From: an uncultured Candidatus Berkelbacteria bacterium
Lineage (GTDB): Bacteria; Patescibacteriota; UBA1384; XYA2-FULL-43-10; CAINNR01
Length of the DNA: 52,809 nucleotides
NCBI GenBank assembly: GCA_903851235.1
Contig: CAINNR010000016.1
Coordinates: forward strand, 1 to 52,809
Direction of reading: 5' to 3'
Below, in pieces: positions 8,025-16,198 of the stretch. The notes under the pieces were generated by a model that was not told the origin of the DNA, ran no database searches, and saw only the letters and a list, made by a program, of their open reading frames with translations. Each line of letters starts with the position of its first letter. Positions within the stretch are counted from its first letter, which is position 1. Both the position numbers and the translations under genes were made by a program.

Positions 8025-9959
8025 TCAGATTTGACTTTTGACATCATCCGGAATTTCCGCCAGAAATCGTGATGGTAAATTAGCAACCGGATTGCCAAAA
8101 TAGATTCGTCCGGAGGCATAAATCAAATACAGTCGTTTTCTCGCCCTGGTAATTCCGACGTAACACAACCGCCGCTCCTCCTCAATTTCATTTTCATCGA
8201 CAACGCTTCTGGCATGAGGCAGCAGCCCCTCCTCCATGCCGATAATAAAGACGGTTGGAAACTCCAGGCCTTTTGACGAGTGCAAGGTCATCAAAGTTAC
8301 AACGTCGGCACTCGAGTCCAATTCATCGGAATCTTGATACAACGCCACCTTCTCCAGGAAGGATTCAAGCGGTTTTTCCAAACCGGCGTTATCGGTGTAC
8401 GACGCAACTGACTTTAACTCCAAGATATTCTCCCAGCGAGCCTCGGCCTCGGCGCTGCCATCGAGTAAATTATCCTTGTAGCCGGAGACCTCCGCTACAA
8501 CTTCGATCAACTCTGATACTCCGAGGCTGGTGGATTTCAGTCGAAAATTTTCGATCATTTCCAGGAATTTGGCAATTTTCTCCGGCGGATCGGAATCAAG
8601 CGATGATAAACCCCTAAGATATTTGATCACGGTTTTCGAGCCGATTCCACGAGCCGGAACATTGACAATTCTCTCAAAGGCAACCCGATCAGCCGGATTT
8701 GCAATCAATCTTAAATAGGCCAAAATATCTTTGATTTCCCGTCGCTCATAGAATTTAATGCCGCCGACAACTTTGTAGGGAATTTCGTAGCGCAAAAACG
8801 CCTCCTCAGCCGCCCGCGATTGAGCATTGGTTCGATAGAGGACGGCAAAATCACTCCAATGAGATTTTTCGGCAAAAACCAAACCGCGAATTTCGGTCGC
8901 GACAAATTCCGCCTCATCCTTTTCATTTAGAGCTTGATAAATTTGCAGCGCCCCGCCCTCCGGATTGTCGGTAAAGAGCGTTTTATCGGTTCGATGGCGA
9001 TTATTCTTAATCAGTTCATCGGCAGCACGTAAAATATTCTTTGTCGAACGATAGTTTTGCTCAAGTTTAATAATTTTCGCTCCCGGATAATCACGCTCAA
9101 AGTTCAAGATGTTACGGAAGTTGGCGCCGCGAAAACCGTAAATTGACTGCGAATCATCACCGACGACACAAAGATTCCTTGATTTTGCCGATAACATTTT
9201 CGCCCATAAATATTGAACCTGGTTGGTGTCCTGATACTCATCGATCAAGATATAGCGGAAAATCCGTTGGTATTTCTCCAAAACCTCCGGATGTTGTTCA
9301 AATAGTTGGACACAAAGGACCAACAGATCGTCGAAATCCATCGCACCGATGGTTTTTAAATATATTTGATACTCCTTGTAGACGTCATAAACGATCTCTT
9401 CAAACGGCGAATTGACAAATTTTTTGTACTCCGCCGGAGAAATAAATTCATTTTTTGAGCTGCCGATAAAATATAAAACGGCGTTCGGACTGTACTGTTT
9501 AGTGTCGATGTTTTTGTCCTGCATAATTTTCTTCACCACCGCCAACTGATCCTGTGAGTCGTAGATGGTAAATCCGGACGGATAACCAATATGGTGAGCT
9601 TCGCGCCGGAGAATCTTGACACAAATGGCGTGAAAAGTCCCAAGCCAGGGCAGAACTACATCATCAGATCCGTCAGTCGAGACAGGTTGTTCAATTTTGT
9701 AATTTCGTTTGATTGGCAAATTCACAGGGGAGAGCAGTCGGCTCATCCGATTGCGCATCTCCCCCGCCGCTTTGTTGGTAAATGTCACTGCCAGAATTGC
9801 TGCCGGCGCAACTTTTTTTTCCGAGATTAAATAGGCCAAGCGATGTGTCAAGGCTTTGGTTTTGCCACTACCGGCTCCGGCCAAAATTAAAACCGGTCCC
9901 TCTGTAGTTCGGACCGCTTCAGACTGTGGCTGATTTAATTGCGAAAAAATATCATTCAT
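8025..9959 (-). CDS. pcrA: UvrD/PcrA-type superfamily 1 DNA helicase
   Basis: GPVLILAGAGSGKTKALTHR (Walker A), ILIDEYQDTNQVQY, VVGDDSQSIYGFRGA, TLMTLHSSKGLEFPTVFIIGMEEGLLPH. Confidence 0.95.
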   Translation of the reverse strand: MNDIFSQLNQPQSEAVRTTEGPVLILAGAGSGKTKALTHRLAYLISEKKVAPAAILAVTFTNKAAGEMRNRMSRLLSPVNLPIKRNYKIEQPVSTDGSDDVVLPWLGTFHAICVKILRREAHHIGYPSGFTIYDSQDQLAVVKKIMQDKNIDTKQYSPNAVLYFIGSSKNEFISPAEYKKFVNSPFEEIVYDVYKEYQIYLKTIGAMDFDDLLVLCVQLFEQHPEVLEKYQRIFRYILIDEYQDTNQVQYLWAKMLSAKSRNLCVVGDDSQSIYGFRGANFRNILNFERDYPGAKIIKLEQNYRSTKNILRAADELIKNNRHRTDKTLFTDNPEGGALQIYQALNEKDEAEFVATEIRGLVFAEKSHWSDFAVLYRTNAQSRAAEEAFLRYEIPYKVVGGIKFYERREIKDILAYLRLIANPADRVAFERIVNVPARGIGSKTVIKYLRGLSSLDSDPPEKIAKFLEMIENFRLKSTSLGVSELIEVVAEVSGYKDNLLDGSAEAEARWENILELKSVASYTDNAGLEKPLESFLEKVALYQDSDELDSSADVVTLMTLHSSKGLEFPTVFIIGMEEGLLPHARSVVDENEIEEERRLCYVGITRARKRLYLIYASGRIYFGNPVANLPSRFLAEIPDDVKSQI

Positions 9960-10002
9960 CTCCCTGCATTATACCAGCCGGATGAGGAAATTTAAAAGTC
10001 AA

Positions 10003-10490
10003 CAAAAAAAGGCACGAATGATTTGCGTACTTATAGGGAACAAATATTTTAATTATTGCCCTGTCGCGTCAACTCGTGCCTTCAAGGGGTGTCGCGAAAA
10101 CGACTGATTGGAATCGTTTCGTAGCATCCCTTAAATGACTTTTTGTCATAAAGAGACACTTTTTAACTTTTCCCTAAACCCTGGTTCTCCTCACCAAATT
10201 TTTCTTCTGATTTTCTGCTAGTTCTTTTTCTTTTTCTTTTTGTTTTTTGGCTTATTGGCAAGGAAAGAGTAGAAACAAATCAGAGAAATTTGAATTTCTA
10301 TTCTCTCCTTACCAACGGTTCGGATTAACAAAAAAACTCCCGCAAAGAGGAGCCATGATAAAACAAATACCAAATTTCTAACTGACCAAATTTCGAAAAA
10401 ACCAAAGTTGAAACTTTACTTCGCCCCTCCGCGAATGAGTACTATTAAATTGTTAATGTTATGTCTATTATATACCTAAAATATCTCCGC
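10003..10490 (-). ncRNA. Candidate transcript: promoter, hairpins and terminator without a clear long CDS
   Basis: Minus-strand TTGACA (10496-10491)-N18-TATAAT (10472-10467). The 3' end has closing helix GGCACGA...TCGTGCC and a U-tract at ~10003-10080. Internal long stem at 10257-10314. Confidence 0.4.
10257..10314. repeat. Long imperfect hairpin (~24-bp arms)
   Basis: GGCAAGGAAAGAGTAGAAACAAAT ... ATTTGAATTTCTATTCTCTCCTTACC. Confidence 0.65.
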
Positions 10491-10636
10491 TGTCAATAGC
10501 AAAAACCAATGACAGAAAAAATTATCCATTACCACAAAGGATAATTTTTTTAGATTTGATTATTTTGACCATCAGATGAGACAATATCCCCCGACAAAAT
10601 CAGCGCCGAAAAAGCTGATATGGTATAATTAGCAAG

Positions 10637-11155
10637 ATGACAAAAAAGAAAAAAATCATTTTGATTTCTCTGATCGTCGTCGTTTTTTTGGCGATTGTTG
10701 CCGGCGGCTGGTTTTGCTATCGACATTATAAAAACAAAAAAACCAGCAACCAGACGACGGCTACGACCTCAACTTCAAATTCAGCTAGTCAGTTTGACCA
10801 AAAAGATGCCACGCCCGCTACAACAACTCCGTCAACCTCCGGATCAGATCAAAATTCAACGACAACAACTCCGACGACGCCGACCACAACACCTACAACT
10901 TCAGCTGACGATTACTACAACCTTGGATTGGACTCGCTGTCGCAAAATAACTATTCGGCCGCAATTTCCAGTTTCAACAGCGCCATCAAACTAAATCCTC
11001 ACAATCCGAATTATTACAGCAAAAAAGCCCAAGCCCAAGTTTCCGCCGGCAGCAAACAAGCGGCAATCGATACGATCAATCAAGGGCTGGTGGCAAATCC
11101 GAACGATCCAACATTGGAGGATCAATTAAGCGTTTTACAAACGGTGGTTAAATGA
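10637..11155 (+). CDS. TM-anchored TPR-repeat protein with Thr/Pro-rich linker
   Basis: N-terminal TM; TTTTPTTPTTTPTT linker; TPR unit YYNLGLDSLSQNNYSAAISSFNSAIKLNPHNPNYYSKKA. ATGA overlap with the next CDS. Confidence 0.8.
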   Translation: MTKKKKIILISLIVVVFLAIVAGGWFCYRHYKNKKTSNQTTATTSTSNSASQFDQKDATPATTTPSTSGSDQNSTTTTPTTPTTTPTTSADDYYNLGLDSLSQNNYSAAISSFNSAIKLNPHNPNYYSKKAQAQVSAGSKQAAIDTINQGLVANPNDPTLEDQLSVLQTVVK

Positions 11156-12345
11156 AAATAAGAGACAGAAAGAGTTTACTGATTGCAGCGCTGGTGATAC
11201 TTTTCACCATGGTTATGCCGATAGCCGCCATGGCACAATCAGCATCGGATTTTCTAAACGCCGGAGCCGAGAATAATATTGTCTCCGACGCTAATTTTAT
11301 TGATATTAATTCAATGAGTGTCGTCGACATTCAAAATTTTCTTACCAGCCAAAACTCCTATCTGGCAACTTACACCGACAGCTCGGAAACTTTAGCTGAT
11401 GCCACAGCGGAAAATGGCAAATCAGCGGCCCAAATAATTTTCGACGCCGCTCACGGACTTTACCCGGCAGCAATCGGGACAGCCAACGGTATTACCGTCA
11501 GCGCGGCAACCGGCACAATCAGCCCGAAAATTATTCTGGTCTTTCTTCAAAAGGAGCAGAGTTTGGTTTCATCATCTTCCGTATCGTCCGGCCAACTGAA
11601 CGCCGCCATGGGTTACTCCTGCCCGGACTCCGGCGGTTGTAATCCTGCTTACGCCGGTTTTGCCATGCAAGTCGGTTGGGGCGCTTGGCAATTGCGCTAT
11701 AATTTTATCGCCGCCGGGCTACCGGCTAGTTGGTGGAATTCAACTTACGGCGCCGGCAATTCCAGCACTTGTTATGCCGGCCAGACAAAGACTTTAAGCG
11801 ATTACACCGGCAGCTATAACCTAACTTTTGCCAATGCTGCCACGGCGGCAATTTATCGCTATACACCGCATGTTTTTGACTCCGCTTACAATGTTTGGAA
11901 GCTGTTCAATTACAGCTATTTTTCCAATTCGGCCCCACCATCAACGCCCGGTGTCAACGACACTTCGACTGTCAACATGGATACCTACAACAGCTCGGTA
12001 ACACTCACTGGTGGCAAAGACAGCACAGGAAAAACTCTGTTTAACGGCAACGTTATCGCCGATGTCGGCTCCAGCTCATGGCAACTGACTTTTAATCCGG
12101 CAGTCGGCAACAATAGTTTGTCAGTAATTTATCAGGACGCCGACGGCAATCAAACTGCGACAAAAACCATCACCATCAACCGTCATAAATCCGGCGATAT
12201 CAATGGTGACAGCAAAGTTGATTTACTTGACCTGTCAACTCTGGCAGCCGATTGGGGCGGTAATAACTCCCGCTCCGATTTCAACGGCGACGGCAAAGTC
12301 GACCTTTTAGACTTATCAACTTTGGCTGCCGTTTGGGGAACATAA
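11152..12345 (+). CDS. Secreted protein with lysozyme-like region and C-terminal type I dockerin-like repeats
   Basis: Signal peptide; two repeats GDINGDSKVDLLDLSTLAADWGG / SDFNGDGKVDLLDLSTLAAVWGT (Ca2+-loop dockerin duplicated segments). Confidence 0.85.
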   Translation: MKIRDRKSLLIAALVILFTMVMPIAAMAQSASDFLNAGAENNIVSDANFIDINSMSVVDIQNFLTSQNSYLATYTDSSETLADATAENGKSAAQIIFDAAHGLYPAAIGTANGITVSAATGTISPKIILVFLQKEQSLVSSSSVSSGQLNAAMGYSCPDSGGCNPAYAGFAMQVGWGAWQLRYNFIAAGLPASWWNSTYGAGNSSTCYAGQTKTLSDYTGSYNLTFANAATAAIYRYTPHVFDSAYNVWKLFNYSYFSNSAPPSTPGVNDTSTVNMDTYNSSVTLTGGKDSTGKTLFNGNVIADVGSSSWQLTFNPAVGNNSLSVIYQDADGNQTATKTITINRHKSGDINGDSKVDLLDLSTLAADWGGNNSRSDFNGDGKVDLLDLSTLAAVWGT

Positions 12346-12458
12346 ACAAGATCAGATAAAAAAACGACCTCGTCTGCCAAAAAGGCAGGGTCAAAGATCG
12401 TTTATCTAAAATTAAACTAGCAAAAGATAAATAAAATATCAATAGCCAAAGGAGAAAA

Positions 12459-13697
12459 ATGAAAAAATTAATTACGCTAATAATCGCCTCAGCTCTGTTT
12501 TTCGCAGTTGCACCACACTCTTTGGCTGCCGGTGGAATTTACGCCTCCGGCGGCGGAGCGAAAACCGTCGGCCAAAGCTTTACCGTTACCGTCACCGCCT
12601 CCGGTGCCACTTTCAACGCATTGGAGGGAACGATCTCGGTTTCCGGCCCGGTTTCAGTAAGCGGTTTCTCCGCCGGCGGTGCAACTTGGACTTCGATTCC
12701 GGCCAACGGCACACACTTTGTCGGAATGGTTATTCCGGCAATAACCTCACTGCGAGTGGCAACGATAACACTTAAGGGGACTGGGGTTGGCAGTGGTGCT
12801 GTATCGGTATCCTCGGTCAGATTGGCCAACGCCGGCGCTGATGCTGGCAGTGGTGCCGGCAGCGCAAGTTTTTCTATCGCCAAAGCGCCTGATCTGCCGG
12901 GCGCGCCAACAGTCACCTCATCAACTCATCCGGATCCGACTCAAAGTTATGAAGCGACAACGATTTCGCTTGCTTGGAATAAGGATTCCGGCGTTGATGG
13001 TTTTTCATATCTTCTGGATCAAGCCGCCGGTACAACTCCATCGGCCAAGATAACCGATGCCGCAACGGCGGCAACTTATACCAACCAGGCAATCGGCAGT
13101 TATTACTTTCACATTCGGGCCCACAAAACCGATGGCTGGGGAGCGACGACGACTTTTCAAATCAACATTAAGGCGCCAACGGCAAAAATCGATCCCACTT
13201 TAGCCAAGCCGACGGAAATCAAAGTTGAAAAGTCCGACAGTTTCGTCAATAATATTTCCGATGGCACTTTTTCCGGCCTAAAAATTTCCGGCACAACTTT
13301 AGCCGGCTACAGCGCCAATATAGTTTTGGTTCCAGTGCCGACTTTGCCGGCTGGAAAAGTTTTAAGCGCACTGGCGGATAAATCGGGTAAATTCGAACTA
13401 AACATTGATTGGCCGATCCCGGCCGGACGATACGGGCTGACAATTCAAGGTCAAAAAGATTTGGTCCTGACACCGATCTCCGACACGACGATTTTTGAGA
13501 TCTCTCAAGCCAAAGGCGGAACAATAAACATTTTAACCGACGCCGACACCAACCCGCCAAAAAGCATCGCTCAAACAGTCGCAAACAAAAAATACAATTG
13601 GAAATTAATTTCTGAAATCACCGCCTTGGTTTTAGTCATCGGATTAATTGTAACTTTGATAATCGTTCGCCGTCGCAAATACAAAATCGCTTCATAA
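12459..13697 (+). CDS. Surface protein with N-terminal cohesin-like domain and C-terminal TM anchor
   Basis: Signal peptide; GGIYASGGGAKTVGQSFTVTVTASGATFNALEGTISVSG...GTGVGSGAVSVSSVRLANAGADAGSGAGSASFSI matches the cohesin-like pattern; Fn3-like middle; C-terminal TM + RRRKYK. Confidence 0.75.
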   Translation: MKKLITLIIASALFFAVAPHSLAAGGIYASGGGAKTVGQSFTVTVTASGATFNALEGTISVSGPVSVSGFSAGGATWTSIPANGTHFVGMVIPAITSLRVATITLKGTGVGSGAVSVSSVRLANAGADAGSGAGSASFSIAKAPDLPGAPTVTSSTHPDPTQSYEATTISLAWNKDSGVDGFSYLLDQAAGTTPSAKITDAATAATYTNQAIGSYYFHIRAHKTDGWGATTTFQINIKAPTAKIDPTLAKPTEIKVEKSDSFVNNISDGTFSGLKISGTTLAGYSANIVLVPVPTLPAGKVLSALADKSGKFELNIDWPIPAGRYGLTIQGQKDLVLTPISDTTIFEISQAKGGTINILTDADTNPPKSIAQTVANKKYNWKLISEITALVLVIGLIVTLIIVRRRKYKIAS

Positions 13698-13723
13698 TCT
13701 AAACCTGGCACCATCGAAAAAAG

Positions 13724-13757
13724 CCCCAAGACCCGAGTATCTTAGGGCTTTTTCTGT
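13724..13757 (+). terminator. Intrinsic terminator
   Basis: AAAAAAGCCCCAAGACCCGAGTATCTTAGGGCTTTTT, bidirectional-like. Confidence 0.8.
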
Positions 13758-13810
13758 TAATGTTGGCTTAATATTAAAATTTAGAGTGTATACTAGACAT
13801 CAGGGGGCTG

Positions 13811-14677
13811 ATGAAAAAATTCTTAAAATTTATTGGTGTTGCAATTTTGGCAGGATTTTTTGCTGTTGCATTAACTGGATGCGCACCAAACCAAGCGCAA
13901 AAATCAGCAGACACCAGTTTAACCAATACCCCGTCTAGCACTGGCTCAACTAGCACTCCGGCTGTAATTAGCACACCCACACAGACTCAAACAACTCCGC
14001 AATCAACCACATTCGCTTCGCCATCAAAAACCTCCGGCTGTCACGAAAGCAACGGACTTCCCGATTCAGCTTGCACACCAGGAGCAACAAATTCAGCAGT
14101 GACGCAAGACACTATCAAATCAACAATCTGTGTTTCTGGCTACACTGCTACAATTAGACCAGCAACTAGCTATACGAATAACCTAAAAACTCAACAAATT
14201 GTAGCTTATGGTTATTCGGACAAGAGTTTATCAGATTATGAAGAAGATCATTTAATTGCTTTGGAACTTGGTGGGAGTCCGACTGACGCCGGTAATTTAT
14301 GGCCAGAACCATACAATCTTACCTATAGCGCAAAGGCAAAAGATAAAGTTGAAAATTATCTGCACTCTCAAGTTTGTGGTGGTAGTATAAATCTAGTGGA
14401 TGCACAAAAAGAAATCGCAACTAATTGGATCTCGGTTTATACCGCCCACTATGGCACGATTAGCGGAGGATCAAGTTCTGATTCAGACGATGCGGTAACT
14501 TCTAGCACTTCCACTGGGTCAAGTTCCAGTTCGATCTATACCCCAGCGCCGACTACAATAAATAACGGAGGATATCCGGCCGGAACAAGCGGAATTTGTA
14601 ATGACGGAACATATACTAAAGCAGTTAATCATCAAGGTGCTTGTTCTCATCACAAAGGAGTAAAACAATGGCTGTAA
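13811..14677 (+). CDS. Surface lipoprotein with HNH-type region and C-terminal DUF3761-like segment
   Basis: Lipobox ALTGC; EEDHLIALELGGSPTDAGNLWPEPY (HNH-like DH...N pattern); C-terminal CNDGTYTKAVNHQGACSHHKGVKQWL. Confidence 0.75.
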   Translation: MKKFLKFIGVAILAGFFAVALTGCAPNQAQKSADTSLTNTPSSTGSTSTPAVISTPTQTQTTPQSTTFASPSKTSGCHESNGLPDSACTPGATNSAVTQDTIKSTICVSGYTATIRPATSYTNNLKTQQIVAYGYSDKSLSDYEEDHLIALELGGSPTDAGNLWPEPYNLTYSAKAKDKVENYLHSQVCGGSINLVDAQKEIATNWISVYTAHYGTISGGSSSDSDDAVTSSTSTGSSSSSIYTPAPTTINNGGYPAGTSGICNDGTYTKAVNHQGACSHHKGVKQWL

Positions 14678-14795
14678 CTAAAAATAAACTTGGCAATTAT
14701 ATCTTTACTGGAAGTGGAAACTGGCGACTAAAGACCTCAAATTCCTTTTTCAGCAGCATTATTTCTTGATAGTATTTAGTCCGGAACATCTTAAG

Positions 14796-16169
14796 TCACT
14801 CCACGACTTTGCAACCGATATCACTGACGAGAGAAGTTCCTTCCGGTAAATTTTTATCCGCTCTAATCAACGCCTTATAGCCGGGCGGTAATTCTTTTTG
14901 ATCAGAAAAATTATAGTCAACGGTTTTCGGTTGCAAGTAAAATAGCACTGTCGGCGGGTAAAAACCAGCAAAATAATACTGGCTATTTTGATCCTTAGCT
15001 AAATTTTCATAACTCAAGAGACAAGCCTTATTTGTCTCATATAATTTGATTTCACGCCACCTGGTTGGAATGTATGCCGGTAGCAGAATTGTTGCCAAGA
15101 AAAAAAACACTACCGGATAGATAAAAAAGCTGTTTTTCGAAATCAAATAGAAAATGATAACTGCCAGAGCAATGATCAATGGAATATGAACCGGTAAAAT
15201 GTACCACTCGATTCTGGTAGCGACACTCTGAATTGTGATGAATTGAATTATCAGCCAGCATGCGACAAATATGATCGGCTGTGAATACTTCCTGACCGCC
15301 TCTTTCCAAACAAGAAAAAAAAGTGGCAAAAAAATTGTAATCGGATAATATTTCAAAATATTTTCCAAGTAATAATACCAAGGCGCGATATGACCCTCAA
15401 TCGCTACCTTCGAGCGCAAAACAATCTGGTAATCGTAGTATTGGCTCCAAAAACCAAGGCCGAATTTCTCCAGCATATAGATATGCCATGGAAGGGCGAT
15501 CGTCAACATCAACAGGAGGCCAATCCAGGTGTGAATATTTTTAATGTAGGTTAGAAACTGCCGAGTCAGCAACAAATAAACAACAACAATCAAAAGCGGA
15601 GAAAGTCCGGCCGGGCCTTTGGTCATGACGGCAAAACCAATTAACAGAAAAAATGGATAAAGATATTTTTTCTCCTCTTGTGACAACCAAAAAAAGTAAA
15701 GTCCGGTGACGGTCAGACAAGCCACAAGCATATCAGTCGTACCAAAACGTGAATAAAAAAGTAGAAATGTGTCGGAGACAAAAAGTAGCAACGACAAGAT
15801 GGCAATTTTGGCCTTAAAAAGTCTTTTGCTGAAAATGTAAGTTACCCAAGCCAAAACTACTCCGCTAATCGCTGAAACAAAGCGAGCGGAGAATTCATTG
15901 ACGGCAAAAAGTTTGAATGCGCCGGCCTCAAGCCATAAAGCCAGTGGCGGTTTCTGAAACCAGTCAGCGCCATTCCAGTAAAGCGTAAAAAAGTGACCAT
16001 GCAAAACATTCCTGGCAACTTCGGCATAAATCGCTTCATCCCAATCAGCCAATCCGTAACTTCCCAGCTTCCAAAAACAAGCAACCGCAAAGATAGCGAC
16101 TGAGATTATCGCTAAGACATTAAGCTTCTTATCAGAAAGAGAAATTTTCGATAATCCAAACTTTTCCAT
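14796..16169 (-). CDS. ArnT/PMT-like GT-C glycosyltransferase
   Basis: GSYGLADWDEAIYAEVARNVLHGHFFTLYWNGADWFQKPPLALWLEA motif; multi-TM. Confidence 0.9.
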   Translation of the reverse strand: MEKFGLSKISLSDKKLNVLAIISVAIFAVACFWKLGSYGLADWDEAIYAEVARNVLHGHFFTLYWNGADWFQKPPLALWLEAGAFKLFAVNEFSARFVSAISGVVLAWVTYIFSKRLFKAKIAILSLLLFVSDTFLLFYSRFGTTDMLVACLTVTGLYFFWLSQEEKKYLYPFFLLIGFAVMTKGPAGLSPLLIVVVYLLLTRQFLTYIKNIHTWIGLLLMLTIALPWHIYMLEKFGLGFWSQYYDYQIVLRSKVAIEGHIAPWYYYLENILKYYPITIFLPLFFLVWKEAVRKYSQPIIFVACWLIIQFITIQSVATRIEWYILPVHIPLIIALAVIIFYLISKNSFFIYPVVFFFLATILLPAYIPTRWREIKLYETNKACLLSYENLAKDQNSQYYFAGFYPPTVLFYLQPKTVDYNFSDQKELPPGYKALIRADKNLPEGTSLVSDIGCKVVE

Positions 16170-16198
16170 AATTTATGACTAAGAGTTCGGTTACGGTT

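Noticed and set aside
10003-10496. tmRNA or RNase P RNA
   Set aside because: No tRNA-like 3' end and no GAGGAAAGTCC / P4 core motif seen; kept only as an unknown candidate RNA.
12539-12916. 125-aa minus-strand ORF
   Set aside because: Antisense to the cohesin-like domain; Ala/Pro/Thr-rich artefact of GC-skewed repeats.
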